DNA of 60,474 nucleotides from Desulfomicrobium apsheronum (GCF_900114115.1 NZ_FORX01000018.1:1-60474), one strand, 5' to 3'; shown: positions 9,931-20,800, counted from the first letter of the stretch. Translations and numbers: made by a program. The notes: generated from the sequence alone by a model not told the origin.

Positions 9931-10442
9931 CACATCCTCCGTAAAAATATCAATCCATGTCAAAAAACCTTAACTCGCTAAAATTGCAACCCAAACGAAC
10001 CCAAGCTCTTTCATTCACGCATTCGCCAAAAAAATACGCACTACGGACTTAACCTCCCAAAATTTCATGCAATCTACACACTGTATGACAAGTATGTATG
10101 ACGTTAATACATTAAAGGCTCATTGGCAACGCGCAAGGCTGCCGGCTGCAAGACAGATGTGCGATTATTTCAGGTAAATGACGTCATCGCGATGCGAAGC
10201 TCCGACCAAGAACATCCTCCACTCGAAAACATCATAAGCTACGGGGATGAAATATGATCATACGCATCTTGGCGAATATTTTGCCAAAAAAATACACAAA
10301 ACTAAGTACGGCTATAATCAAAAAATAATAACAATTAGGAATGATTCAAAAAATTTATATCGCGTAATACCTAGTCATATCGGGATGGCCTCATCTCCCT
10401 TCCAGGATCGGCCATCAAAACACGCAAGCCAAGGAGTGTTGC
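9931..10442. other. AT-rich divergent intergenic region
   Basis: This 512-base gap lies between the leftward Hpt/kinase operon and the rightward type I secretion operon and should contain both promoters. The stretch 10240-10380 is strongly AT-rich. Small ORFs here have no ribosome binding site or recognisable content. I found no convincing sigma-54 or sigma-70 promoter by eye. Confidence 0.5.
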
Positions 10443-12656
10443 ATGTCGCAGGAACCGCAAACAGCAAGCGAAGAGACCATCCAGTCCGGCACGGTCGGCC
10501 GTAAAGAAAGTCCGGGAATCGCCGACGCGCTCACCGGGTGTCTTCTCTTTGTCGCCAGACATCACGGCCGCATCCTGTCGCCTGCATCCCTCCTGTCCGG
10601 CCTGCCTCTCGATGCCCAGGGGTGCTTGACTCCCGGCATGATCGAGGCGGCTGCCCGCAATGCCGGGCTGTCCACCCGCATCGTCAGAAGTCCGCTGAAG
10701 AAGATCGCCCGCTTCGCCCTGCCGGCCGTGCTCTTTCTGAAGGACGACGAAGTCTGCGTCCTGCGAGAGGTGGATGGCGAAAACTACACGGTCTCCCATC
10801 CGGACCTTGAAGACGGGGTCAAGGTCATGACCAGGCAAGAGCTCGAAAAACTCCACACAGGACACGTCCTCTATCTCATGCCCACAAGAAAGGAGGCCTC
10901 ACCTCAGGGCGCCGCATCAAAACCCAAAGGCCATTGGCTCCAAAGCGCCCTGCTCCGGAACTGGCGTGCCTATTCGCAGGTCATTATCGCGGCGACGATT
11001 CTGAACATGCTCGCCTTGGCCATGCCGCTCTTCGTCATGAACGTGTACGACAGGGTGGTGCCCAACAGCGCCCTGGAAACCCTCTGGGTGCTGGCCATGG
11101 GCATGGGCGTCGTCTTCGTTTTCGATTTTGCCATCAAAGGACTGCGCGCCTTCTTCATCGACAGCACCGGCAAGAAGATCGACGTCGAACTGGAGGGCAG
11201 GCTCTTTGACCAGCTTCTCGACATGCACCTGAAGGACAAGCCCGCCTCCGTGGGCTCCTTCGCCAACCTCCTGCGCGAACTGGAAGTCCTGCGGGACTTC
11301 TTCACATCGGCCACGTTGGTGAGCTTCGTCGACCTGCCGTTCATCATGCTCTTCATCATCATGTTCTGGTACATTGGCGGCCCCATCGCCTTTATTTTCA
11401 TGGCCGTGCTGCCCATCACGTTGCTTATCGGCCTGATCATCCATGTCCCCATAAAAAAATCCGTAGAAACCGCCATGGCCATGGGCAACAGCAAGCACGC
11501 AGTACTGGTCGAGACCTTGAGCAACATCGAAACGATCAAGGGCCTCGGCTGCGAGGCGACCATGCGCGGACGATGGATGCACGATACTGCCACCAGCGCC
11601 CGTCACGCAATCCGCTCCCGCTCCCTGTCCCATCTGGCCATGAACCTGACGGGCTTCGTGCAGCAGTTCGCGTATGTGATCATCATCATCGTCGGCGTGT
11701 ACCTGATCAAGGACGGAAAGCTCACCATGGGCGGCCTTGTGGCCTGTTCCATATTGAGTGGCCGGGTCATGGGCCCCTTCGCCCAGATCGCCCAGCTCAT
11801 CACACGCCTGCACCATACCATGAGCGCCTACAGGGAGCTGAACCGGATCATGGACCTGCCGGTCGAACGCACGGACACGGACTCCTTTCTGCACAGACCC
11901 CGACTTGATGGAAGCATTGAGTTCCGCGACGTCACGTTCTCCTACCCCGGCTCCAAGCTGCCGGCCCTCAAGGGCTTGAACCTGCGCATCGCAGCCGGTG
12001 AACGGGTGGGCATCGTGGGCAGGACAGGCTCGGGCAAGTCAACCCTGGGCAAGCTGATCATGAGCCTCTACTCTCCCGACCAGGGCTCGGTGCTCGTGGA
12101 CGGTGCGGATCTGCGCCAGGTCGACCCGACGGACCTGCGTCGCTGGACCGGCTACATGCCCCAGGACGTGGCCCTGTTCCAGGGCACGGTACGGCAAAAC
12201 ATCTCCATGGCGCATCCCCAGGCTTCGGACCAGGAAATCCTGCATGCCGCCCGGATCTCCGGCACCCACGACTTCATGAGCACTCACCCCCAAGGTTACG
12301 CCCTGCATGTGGGTGAACGCGGCAGCACGCTCTCCGGTGGCCAGCGCCAGGCCATCTCCATCGCCCGGGCGCTATTGCGCGATCCGCGTATCCTGGTCAT
12401 GGACGAGCCTTCCAGCTCCATGGACTCCCAGTCCGAGGCGCTTCTGCTGCAACGCCTCAAATTCGTTCTGGACGCAAAGACCCTGGTGCTGATCACCCAT
12501 CGCCCATCCCTTCTGGAACTGGTGGATCGTCTGGTGGTCATCGACGATGGCCGGGTGGTGGCGGATGGGCCAAAGGAGGCGATCATGCGGCAGTTGCAAT
12601 CCGGAGGAGTCCCCGTCAACCAAACCGTGCAGCGGCAAACGGGGGTAAGACAATGA
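10443..12656 (+). CDS. Type I secretion ABC transporter (LapB/LssB-like permease-ATPase)
   Basis: 737 residues. An N-terminal C39-like domain (about 25-150) reads LTGCLLFVARHHGR and lacks an evident catalytic Cys-His arrangement, as in exporters of RTX proteins that do not cleave a leader. A six-helix ABC membrane domain follows (about 165-445). The nucleotide-binding domain has Walker A GRTGSGKST, signature LSGGQRQAIS and Walker B ILVMDEPSSS. AAGGAGTG lies just upstream of the ATG. The stop overlaps the start of the fusion-protein gene by 4 bases. The protein would sit in the inner membrane and drive export; the RTX protein at the left edge is the obvious substrate. No outer-membrane TolC-like partner is in the window. 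Confidence 0.94.
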   Translation: MSQEPQTASEETIQSGTVGRKESPGIADALTGCLLFVARHHGRILSPASLLSGLPLDAQGCLTPGMIEAAARNAGLSTRIVRSPLKKIARFALPAVLFLKDDEVCVLREVDGENYTVSHPDLEDGVKVMTRQELEKLHTGHVLYLMPTRKEASPQGAASKPKGHWLQSALLRNWRAYSQVIIAATILNMLALAMPLFVMNVYDRVVPNSALETLWVLAMGMGVVFVFDFAIKGLRAFFIDSTGKKIDVELEGRLFDQLLDMHLKDKPASVGSFANLLRELEVLRDFFTSATLVSFVDLPFIMLFIIMFWYIGGPIAFIFMAVLPITLLIGLIIHVPIKKSVETAMAMGNSKHAVLVETLSNIETIKGLGCEATMRGRWMHDTATSARHAIRSRSLSHLAMNLTGFVQQFAYVIIIIVGVYLIKDGKLTMGGLVACSILSGRVMGPFAQIAQLITRLHHTMSAYRELNRIMDLPVERTDTDSFLHRPRLDGSIEFRDVTFSYPGSKLPALKGLNLRIAAGERVGIVGRTGSGKSTLGKLIMSLYSPDQGSVLVDGADLRQVDPTDLRRWTGYMPQDVALFQGTVRQNISMAHPQASDQEILHAARISGTHDFMSTHPQGYALHVGERGSTLSGGQRQAISIARALLRDPRILVMDEPSSSMDSQSEALLLQRLKFVLDAKTLVLITHRPSLLELVDRLVVIDDGRVVADGPKEAIMRQLQSGGVPVNQTVQRQTGVRQ

Positions 12657-14101
12657 ACGCTCCGCAAAGCTCCGCCACACCTTCTTCAAATACCGAAATT
12701 AAAGCCACACCGCGCTCCTGCGCGCAACAAGATTCGTGCCCCTCTCCGGGCAGCGCTGCAGGAAGACCGGGGCACGCCCCCCAGGACCAACAGCCCCGAA
12801 GTTTCGCGATGGAACTCGACGACCTGACCAGCCAGAGCCGGATCACACCAAATCTTCTGCTCGTCATCGTCATCATGTTCTTCACGGCAGCCCTTGCCTG
12901 GGCGACCCATGCCCCCCTTGACGAGGTGGTGCGGGGCATGGGCAAGGTCATCCCCTCCACGGAAATCAAGCGCATCCAGAATTTCGAGGGCGGCATCGTC
13001 AAGGAGATCCTGGTGCGCGAAGGCCAGGAGGTGGCAAGGGACCAGTCGCTCATCCTCCTCGATCAGACACAGATGGCCTCCCGGTTTCGTGAACAGCAGT
13101 CAAACTATCTGGACCAGATCCTGGCCATCGCCCGGCTGGAGGCTGAACTGGCAGGCAAGGATGCCATAGTCTTCCCGGCCGAGGCGCGGAACCAGAAACC
13201 GCACCTGCTCGAAAACCAGACCGAGCTTCTGCGCTCTCGCACCGCAAACCGCCAGGCCGCCCTGTCCGTTCTTGAATTCGACAGGCAGCAGCGCGTGCAG
13301 GAACTCAAAGAACTCAGGAGCAGGCTGGGTTATCTGCAAAGCAACCATGCGCTGCTGAGCAAGGAAGTGGAGATGACCCGGACCATGGTTGCCAAGGGAG
13401 CCGCGTCGGAGATGGATCTTTTGCGCTCAAGGCGCCAGCTCATGGAACTTACCGGCCAGATCGCCGACACCCGCATCGCCATCCCCAAGGTGGCCGCCAC
13501 CCAGGAAGCCGCCACGCACCGCATCGAGGAGGAAAAAAGCAACCATCGCACGGAAATACTCAAGGAACTCAGTGCGATTCGCACCGAAATGGAGGGTCGC
13601 AAGGAAAAACTTCCGGCCCTTGAAGACCAGATGAACCGCACCAGTGTGCGCTCTCCCGTGGACGGCACCGTGCAGCGGGTCTTCGTGACGACCATCGGTG
13701 AGGCCGTCGGACCGGGCCAGGAGATGCTTGAGATCGTGCCCCGGGAAGACACCCTTCTGGTCGAGGCAAGGGTGCCTCCGCAAGACATCGCCTTTCTGCA
13801 TCCAGGACAAAATGCCGACGTCAAGATCACGGCCTACGACTATTCCATCTATGGAAGCATGAAGGGAAAAGTGGAACACATCAGCGCCGACGCCATTACC
13901 GACGAACAACAAAAAAGCAGCTACTATCTGGTCAAGGTCCGCACCGACAGTGCTTCCTTGACAAGCAAGGACGGCAAGGAACTGCCCATCATTCCGGGCA
14001 TGGTGGCCGAAGTGGATGTGCTGACCGGCAAGAAAACAGTGCTTGAATACATTTTAAAACCCATCATCAAGACTGCCAGAGGCGCTCTTCGTGAAAGGTA
14101 A
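12653..14101 (+). CDS. Type I secretion membrane fusion protein (HlyD/LapC-like)
   Basis: 482 residues, translationally coupled (ATGA overlap) to the ABC transporter. A cytoplasmic N-terminal tail of about 65 residues, unusually rich in Pro, Ser and Cys, precedes one membrane helix (about 66-88). Next comes the HlyD signature region (NFEGGIVKEILVREGQ), a long coiled-coil hairpin (about 140-330), a second lipoyl half (RSPVDGTVQRV) and the beta-barrel ending VDVLTGKKTVLEYILKPI. HlyD-type proteins bridge the inner-membrane ABC exporter and an outer-membrane TolC-like channel, which must be encoded elsewhere. Confidence 0.94.
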   Translation: MNAPQSSATPSSNTEIKATPRSCAQQDSCPSPGSAAGRPGHAPQDQQPRSFAMELDDLTSQSRITPNLLLVIVIMFFTAALAWATHAPLDEVVRGMGKVIPSTEIKRIQNFEGGIVKEILVREGQEVARDQSLILLDQTQMASRFREQQSNYLDQILAIARLEAELAGKDAIVFPAEARNQKPHLLENQTELLRSRTANRQAALSVLEFDRQQRVQELKELRSRLGYLQSNHALLSKEVEMTRTMVAKGAASEMDLLRSRRQLMELTGQIADTRIAIPKVAATQEAATHRIEEEKSNHRTEILKELSAIRTEMEGRKEKLPALEDQMNRTSVRSPVDGTVQRVFVTTIGEAVGPGQEMLEIVPREDTLLVEARVPPQDIAFLHPGQNADVKITAYDYSIYGSMKGKVEHISADAITDEQQKSSYYLVKVRTDSASLTSKDGKELPIIPGMVAEVDVLTGKKTVLEYILKPIIKTARGALRER

Positions 14102-14154
14102 GGGTTGAACTTCAGCGAATTGCGTGGCATGCAGCCATTTGGGAGAAGTATGCC

Positions 14155-14823
14155 ATGAAAAAAAGAATTCTGCTGATTGAAGACGACGACCTGCTGCGTT
14201 TGGGCCTGAAGTCCATAATTCAGACCAAAAAAGAATACGCCATCGATGCCGATACGGCGAGCGGAAAGCAGGCCCTGCGTCTCTTCGACGCCAATCATCC
14301 CGATATAGTGCTCCTCGATCTTTTGTTGCCTGACATTTCCGGCATCGAGGTGTTGCGGCACATAAAACGGATCGCTCCCAAAATTCCAGTGGTGGTGCTT
14401 ACCGCCCATGAAGAAAACGAACTGCTTTTTGAAGCGCTGGAGTGGGGCGCGAACTGTTATGTTCTCAAGGGAGCGGGGCCGGAAGAATTGTTCCTGGGCA
14501 TTCATTACGCGCTACTGAGCGAGATGTTCATCAGTCCGAAACTGGCCAAGCTCATCGTGGAAGCCTACCTCTTCGTCAATCGCCAACGAAAGGCACTGCC
14601 GCCTTTGAACGAACTCACGGCACGGGAAAGGGAAATCGTCAAACTCATCATCGACGGAAAAAAGAGCAAGGAGATAGCCGACACGCTCTTTATCAGCGTC
14701 AAAACCGTTCACAAACACCGGTCGAACATCCTGGAAAAACTGGGCCTCAGCAACCTGGCCGACCTGCGCCAGCGTAAAATGTATGTCCTCACCGAAATGT
14801 ACGAAGAGGACATCAACAAATAG
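14155..14823 (+). CDS. NarL/LuxR-family response regulator
   Basis: 222 residues. The receiver domain has the acidic pocket IEDDD and acceptor Asp about residue 55 in LLDLLLPDIS. The C-terminal LuxR-type helix-turn-helix contains LTAREREIVKLI and KTVHKHRSNILEKLG. A ribosome binding site (GGGAGAAG) lies before ATG 14155. It follows the secretion operon by about 50 bases and may be cotranscribed. It resembles its neighbour at 15247 throughout, so the two are paralogues. As the nearest DNA-binding regulator to the DISM-kinase/Hpt relay it is a candidate terminal acceptor and adhesin regulator, by context only. Confidence 0.92.
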   Translation: MKKRILLIEDDDLLRLGLKSIIQTKKEYAIDADTASGKQALRLFDANHPDIVLLDLLLPDISGIEVLRHIKRIAPKIPVVVLTAHEENELLFEALEWGANCYVLKGAGPEELFLGIHYALLSEMFISPKLAKLIVEAYLFVNRQRKALPPLNELTAREREIVKLIIDGKKSKEIADTLFISVKTVHKHRSNILEKLGLSNLADLRQRKMYVLTEMYEEDINK

Positions 14824-15246
14824 CCGAGCCGCCACAACCTTCCCTTCGAGAAAAATACGGACGTGGAATCTTAATTTTATACTTACCACGTTTTAGTCAA
14901 ATTTATCCAAAATACACAGCACTTTCCGTTGCTGAAACTCTTTGCATTCAAGTAAACTCTCAATGTGTACTTATGTAACAAATTGGCATTGTGTGGCGTT
15001 TCAAGATGCATATCATTGTCACTTCGCAAATTTCAACCCTGAAATAATTCACATAATTCATAATCGCCATATATAAAACACAAGGCATGAAGATACAAAA
15101 TAATATCGAAGCAGTTCGCATATTATGTTAATAAATAATATTCATGAAAAATTTTATAAGTCCGCAATTTTCAACATTCGATAAAAAAACACAAAAAGGG
15201 GCTTCGTAACCTGCAATCATCGAGAAAAATCCGGGAGTGACACACC
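14824..15246. other. AT-rich intergenic region upstream of the second regulator
   Basis: This 423-base AT-rich stretch has no plausible gene. It is expected to hold the promoter of the response regulator at 15247. No clear terminator follows the stop at 14823. Confidence 0.45.
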
Positions 15247-15906
15247 TTGGAAAAAAACAACTTTCTTCTGGTTGAAGACGATCACCTTTTACGCATGGGG
15301 CTGAAATCCATGATCGACATGCATGACGAATACACATGCGCTTCGGACGTGGCGACAGGCAGGGAGGCGCTGCGCTCCTTCAGGCAGAAACCTGCGGACA
15401 TCGTCCTTCTGGATCTGTTGCTGCCGGACATGAGAGGAACGGAAGTGCTGAGAAAACTGCGCAGGATCGACAAGCAGGTCAAAATAATCGTGTTGACCGT
15501 CTGCCAGAACAACGAGTTCCTTTATGAAACCCTGGAATATGGCACCAACGCATACGTCCTCAAAAGCGAGAACCCAGAAGAAATTTTCATGGCCATAAAA
15601 TACGCTTTGAACGATGAAATCTTCATCAGCCCCAAGCTCACCAAAAACATCGTCAAGGACTATATAATCGCCACACGGCAACGAAAGGGCTTGTCTTCCC
15701 TGCAAAAACTCACCGCCCGCGAGATCGAAGTGGTAAAATTGATTTTCGACGGCAGGAAAAGCCGGGAGATCGCGGAAATTCTGGCCATCAGCATCAAGAC
15801 CGTCGACAAGCACCGCTCGAACATCCTCCAGAAGATAGGTATCCACACCTTCAACGAACTGCGCCACGGAGGGATATATTTTCTTGATATTCTGAACCAG
15901 AATTAA
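15247..15906 (+). CDS. NarL/LuxR-family response regulator (paralogue)
   Basis: 219 residues, starting at TTG 15247 with GGGAGTG about 8 bases upstream. The receiver has VEDDH, acceptor Asp about 56 in LLDLLLPDMR, and a conserved Lys in VLKSENPEE. The LuxR helix-turn-helix contains LTAREIEVVKLIFDGRKS and KTVDKHRSNILQKIG. It shares most of its sequence with the regulator at 14155 but sits behind its own long AT-rich leader, so it may be expressed separately. The Thr/Ser switch residue is retained as Thr in IVLTVCQNN, suggesting a phosphorylation-competent receiver. Confidence 0.91.
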   Translation: MEKNNFLLVEDDHLLRMGLKSMIDMHDEYTCASDVATGREALRSFRQKPADIVLLDLLLPDMRGTEVLRKLRRIDKQVKIIVLTVCQNNEFLYETLEYGTNAYVLKSENPEEIFMAIKYALNDEIFISPKLTKNIVKDYIIATRQRKGLSSLQKLTAREIEVVKLIFDGRKSREIAEILAISIKTVDKHRSNILQKIGIHTFNELRHGGIYFLDILNQN

Positions 15907-16371
15907 GGCTCGCACTTAAAACGGCGGTCTCGCGAAACACCAGATTACCGACATGCCATGTCCGCAAGGCAGGCAAGAAACGTCCTGTGGACATCATTTC
16001 TCACAACCATTCCACGACCATTCAAAACCACCTTTACGTTAGCCTTGCAGTGATGCAGCCAGGTGGCTCTTACGGACGGTAATCCGGAGAGCACGGAACG
16101 CCTCGCTCCGTTTCCCAATGCCAACGCATCTCGTGCGGGCTTGCCCATGCAAATCTTTTCGAATCCGACTTTTTATTCTTCATGATTTGAAAAGCGGCAC
16201 AATTACATGTACCGTCCATTCTGAATAATCCATCTTTCGAGATTTCGGACGCATGCCGTAAAATTCCGCCGCGAAAGAAGTCTCAATCAGGCACCCGGGC
16301 AACCATGCTTACCGTTCCAAGTCCGCTTGGATGCGGCATTCCCGAAGTCCCGGGGGTTCAAATCTGAACAC
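15907..16371. other. Intergenic region, nothing recognised
   Basis: About 465 bases between the response regulator and the disulfide oxidoreductase. Short ORFs lack ribosome binding sites and protein-like composition. I see no clear RNA gene or repeat. Confidence 0.4.
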
Positions 16372-17733
16372 ATGGAGTTGCTTTTGAAAACTCGAAAAAT
16401 CGACGTCATCGTTCTGGGCTCTGGAGTCGCCGGGGGCCATGTCGCCTCACGCTGCCACAAGGCCGGTCTGAGTGTGGCGCTGCTGGAAAGCCACGGTTTC
16501 GGAGGCACCTGCCCGCTGCATGGCTGCGAACCCAAGAAAGTCATGGCCGACGCCACCGAGACCGTGGAGCGTTTCAACAACACCTCCGGGACAGGTCCGA
16601 CCGGCTCCGCCAAACTCGACTGGGTCGAGCTCATGCGCTTCAAGCGCACGTTCACCGACGATTTGCCGGACAAAATCCGGAAGCATTATCAAAACCTGGG
16701 CATCCAGACATTCACGACGGCTGGCAGCTTTGCCGGTCCCAACACTATCGTGAGCGGGGATGAACGGCTTGAAGCCGCCCATATCTGCATTGCAACCGGC
16801 TCGACGCCCAGAGAGTTGCAGATTCCGGGGAACGGGCTTCTGTCTTCCAGCAACGATTTCCTGGCCATGCCCACCCTGCCGGAAAGGATCGTCTTCATCG
16901 GAGGCGGATTCATCGCCTTTGAACTGGCTCACATCGCGGCAGTTGCCGGGGCCCAGGTGACAATCGTTCATCGCAGCGAGCGTTTCCTCAAAAAGTTCGA
17001 CGCCGACCTGGTGCAGCGATTGACCGGGCATCTGGAAAAACTGGGCGTGAAATTTCATCGGAACTGTCCACCCCACTCCATTGAAGAAAATGGCGGCGCG
17101 TTGCTATTGAAGGCTGGAGACGAAGGTCGGCAAAGCTTTACGGCGGATGCGATCTTCAATGCGGCCGGACGCATTCCGGCCCTGGCCGACCTCGACCTGC
17201 CCGCCGGCAACGTCGATACGAGCAATGGCGGAGTCGCCGTCAACGCCTACATGCAGAGTCTCTCCAACCCTGGCGTCTTCGCTGCCGGAGACGTCATCGC
17301 CGAAACCATGCCCCTGACTCCGGTGGCCAGCGTGGAGGCGGAAGTCGTGGCCAAAAACATCATCGAAGGCCCGAAGCACACGATGAACCCTGACGTGACG
17401 CCATTCTCCCTGTTCACCTACCCGCCGCTGGCGACCGTGGGCATGCTTGAAGAGGAGGCACAAAAGCGGGGAATGCGCTTCGATGTCATCCATGGAGATT
17501 CGGCAGGATGGTCGGAGTACCAGCGCATCGGACAAACGTGCGCGGGATTCAAGCTGCTGGTCGAAAAAGACACGCGGCTGCTACTGGGGGCGCACGTTCT
17601 GGGCGACGCGGCAGAGGAGACAATCAACCTTTTCGCCCTGGCCATGCGCAAGAAGGTCGATGTCGATGAATTGCGTTCCATGCTGTGGGCATACCCATCT
17701 TTTGGCTACGCAATGAAATACATGTTCCGATAA
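16372..17733 (+). CDS. Pyridine nucleotide-disulfide oxidoreductase, atypical class I
   Basis: 453 residues from ATG 16372. An alternative TTG 16384 has GGAG at good spacing and is also credible. The N-terminal FAD-binding motif (VLGSGVAGGHVA) is followed by the redox-active pair C47/C52 in GGTCPLHGCEPKK, an NAD(P)H-binding motif (FIGGGFIAFELA), the second FAD motif (GVFAAGDVI) and the dimerisation domain (PFSLFTYPPLATVG). This matches glutathione/mercuric/dihydrolipoamide reductase relatives. The C-terminus departs from them: where they have HxHPTxxE, this protein has WAYPSFG, so the catalytic His that acts across the dimer is missing. The physiological substrate is not evident. The gene stands alone and ends at a strong terminator. 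Confidence 0.88.
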   Translation: MELLLKTRKIDVIVLGSGVAGGHVASRCHKAGLSVALLESHGFGGTCPLHGCEPKKVMADATETVERFNNTSGTGPTGSAKLDWVELMRFKRTFTDDLPDKIRKHYQNLGIQTFTTAGSFAGPNTIVSGDERLEAAHICIATGSTPRELQIPGNGLLSSSNDFLAMPTLPERIVFIGGGFIAFELAHIAAVAGAQVTIVHRSERFLKKFDADLVQRLTGHLEKLGVKFHRNCPPHSIEENGGALLLKAGDEGRQSFTADAIFNAAGRIPALADLDLPAGNVDTSNGGVAVNAYMQSLSNPGVFAAGDVIAETMPLTPVASVEAEVVAKNIIEGPKHTMNPDVTPFSLFTYPPLATVGMLEEEAQKRGMRFDVIHGDSAGWSEYQRIGQTCAGFKLLVEKDTRLLLGAHVLGDAAEETINLFALAMRKKVDVDELRSMLWAYPSFGYAMKYMFR

Positions 17734-17765
17734 CTTGGAAAAAAGCCTGAAAAAAAGGATTCCCG

Positions 17766-17794
17766 GCAGGAGCGGCGCGTTTTGCCGCTCCTGC
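17766..17794. terminator. Bidirectional terminator between convergent genes
   Basis: A perfect 11-bp stem (GCAGGAGCGGC/GCCGCTCCTGC) with a 7-nt loop lies between the convergent genes ending at 17733 and 17813. A T-rich tract follows on both strands: ATTTTG on plus, and CCTTTTTTTC further out on minus. Confidence 0.85.
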
Positions 17795-17812
17795 ATTTTG
17801 CACGCGTCGGAT

Positions 17813-20800
17813 CTATTTTCCTGATCCGCTTTCATTCTGCGGGGCACCGGCCGTTTCCAGATTCCTGAAATAGGCCGTGGTGTCTCCCTTGGTCCAGAGA
17901 CCGACGTAACCGGAGACGGGCCTGGAGGCGGTGAAGCTTAGACTTAGATCGCGTCCACCCAAGCCGGCGGCGTTGATCTCCTTTCCAGCCACCGTCACTT
18001 CAAGGCCAATCCAACGCCCCAAAGGCACCTGCATGTCGACCCGCGCCAAAAAACTTCTGGTATTGTTCACGAATTCGAGCAGCTGCAATTCTCCTGCGGC
18101 GCCATCCACTGCCAATACCAGACAGTTTCCGACATTGCCCAGGCCGAAAGCCAGCCCGGCGGCGAGGTCCACGCATCCGGCCTCGATGCGCACGTCGACC
18201 CGGATACGCCCATCTTCGTGCCGACTGTCGCGCTTCACGGCGGTCGGATAGTAGTGCCGGGCATGCCGTTTTTCCAGAAATTTCCGGTACCGTCCGCCCA
18301 GGACCGAACTCGCGGCAAAATGCAGTGCACACGAAACCGTCTGCCCCATGTGCGCTCCGTCCTGCATGATGACCTCCCGGCCATCCATTTCGGCAAGGGA
18401 CCACTGACCAAAAGACGCATAAAAACCGGGAACACGTTTTTCGGAACGATCCAGAAAATCATATTCCTGCCTGAAGAACATTTCGGTCAGGGTCTGCACC
18501 TCCTCCTGATTTGGAATGGCCAGATCAAGAAGCCTGCTGCAGCCCAGTAAACGCCCGGTCTGATCCAGCACCTCTTCCATGGCCGGGCAGTCAAGCCCCC
18601 TCAAAGCCGCCTGCAGCATATCCCCGCTGATGTTCACCTCGTAGCCCAGCCGCTTCAGCACATTGGACAGGAACTCGATGCGCAGGGCCTTGCCGGAGCC
18701 GGTGCCGGCTCCGCCCGAAAACTGCAAGGTCAGGGTGTTGGCATCCGAATCATCCGAACAGAGCGCGTCCAGATTGGAATAATGGTACCCAAACTTGACG
18801 CTCAGGTTCAGGTAATCGGCCGAAACCAGGGCATAGGATTTCGTTTCCGGCGGCATGGCACCGCCGGGCCCCATGCTTCCGGACATGAGGGCCATGAAGT
18901 TGCGTCCGCTCAGGTCCACGTTTCCGGCCCAGGTCACGCCCGGATGCGCCAAGCCTCGCCACAAGGCGGCCATGGGTCTGGAACGGATGTGCTCCGGAAG
19001 AATCTCGGCGCAGGTATCAAGACCCTCGGCCAAGCCGCCGCCCAAGTCGATGAAATGCATGGCCAGCGGGATATTGGCGCTCATGCTGCGCGACACCACC
19101 GAGTCGCCTGCAAGCCGGGAGATGTTGAACATTTCCTCCATGGCCTTTTCGTGGGCGAAGCGGATCAGGTCGTGCAGAGTGCGACAGCCCTCGGGAGTGA
19201 AGTCCGGCGATTTCGGGTCGGTCAGATTGAGGGGGGATATGCGCTCCAGCAGCTTTCGCAGGTGCCTGCCAATGGGCCCCTGCCCTTCATCTTCTTCCCG
19301 GGCAGGAAGCTTTCGGGTCAATTCGGGAACAAGGCCCAGATAGACCTCCGCTTCTTCAGCCAGCAAGGTGATCTCCTGGCCGGAGGATATTTTCGTCGTG
19401 GCCTCCCGGGTATCCATGAGGGCCGGAACATTGAACTCCCGAGCCACGGAGGCAAGATGGCTGGCCACCCCGCCAAGATCGGTGATCAGCCCTCGGACCC
19501 GGCTCATGTAGGGGGCCAGATCCGGAGCTGCCGTCCGGGCGACCAGGATGGCGTTCTCGGTCTGCTCCGGTTTCAGTTCGGGGGAAACAAGGACCGCCTT
19601 GCCCGAAACCCTGCCGGGCGACGCCGTTTGTCCGGCCGACAAGAGCAGCTCCATGGCTTCGGTATTCAAGGCTGAAGGTGGTTTGCCGGACTTGGTGATG
19701 CCCAAAGGGCGCGACTGGAGAAAAACGAGCTTCCCTTGTGCATCTTCAGCCCATTCTATGTCCTGCGGCGCGCCGAAATGCGCTTCAAGCCGAAGTCCGG
19801 AACGCACCAGATCAATGACGCCCGAATCCGTAAGGGCAGGCGTCACGTTCTCCGGATCTTCGTCCTTGGGCTGGATTGCGCGTCCGGCGATTGAAAACGT
19901 GTCGCGGTCAACCCTGTACACATCCGGCGAGGCGGACCCTCCGACCACCTGCTCACCCAGGCCAAGGGCCGCGTCGATCCGCGCCTGGCCCGCCTGCGGC
20001 ATGGAAGGATCCAAAGTATAGAGGACGCCGCTGGCCCTGGCGTCGACCAAATCCACGACGGCCACCGCCATGGGCGTGGCCGCATCGGACAGCCCGTACC
20101 GAAGCCGGTACAGGATGGCACGAGGCGTGTACTTGCTGGCCAGGACAGTACGAAAGGCCGTGGGCAAATCCTCTTCTTCAACCGGGAGCACGCTTGCATA
20201 CTGTCCGGCAAAGGAGGCTGCCGTGTCCTCGCCCACGGCGCTGCTGCGCACGGCCAGTCGCGGCTTGCGGCCAAGCCGCCTGGACAGGGCGCGAAATTCA
20301 TCCTGCATGGCCGTCTCCAAGGCGCTGGGCAACGGGGCGGCCAGAATTTTCTCCCGGATCTGGTTGCACGCCTCGTCGCTGTCGGGCCGGCCCGGATCGA
20401 ATTCGGCCAGCATCTTCTCCACGGAATCAAGCAAGCCGTTTTCGCGCAGAAAAAGATCAAAGCCTGCGGTCGTGACGACAAACCCGTCCGGCGCCGACAG
20501 CCCGAGCACATTTGTGATCTGCGCCAGGTTGGCGGCCTTGGCGCCGGAGATGGGCATGTCCCTGGCGCCAAGTTGCGCGAAAGGCAGCGAGAGCGGCCCT
20601 TCGATGACGGGCCGCTCTCGCTGCATCAAGGCGTGAAGCTCATCGGCCACGGTGTCAAAAACGGGCAGAATCCCGTCGTAGCGATGGCCTGAGAGCTGAT
20701 TCAGGGAGCCCACCAGTTCCCTGACCTGATCCAGAAGCTCCGCGCCACGGCGCTGGATGAAGGCCAAAGTGGCCAATCCGGCCCCACGGTCCAGCATTTC

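Noticed and set aside
10247-10504. 85-codon plus-strand ORF overlapping the ABC exporter start
   Set aside because: AT-rich non-coding composition in its first half, then a shadow frame of the exporter gene.
10917-11894. 325-codon minus-strand ORF rich in His, Asp and Gly
   Set aside because: Antisense shadow of the ABC exporter; its composition is typical of an opposite-strand reading.
14970-15000. Possible sigma-54 promoter (TTGGCATTGTGTGGCG)
   Set aside because: The GG and GC elements are not at the required 10-base spacing.
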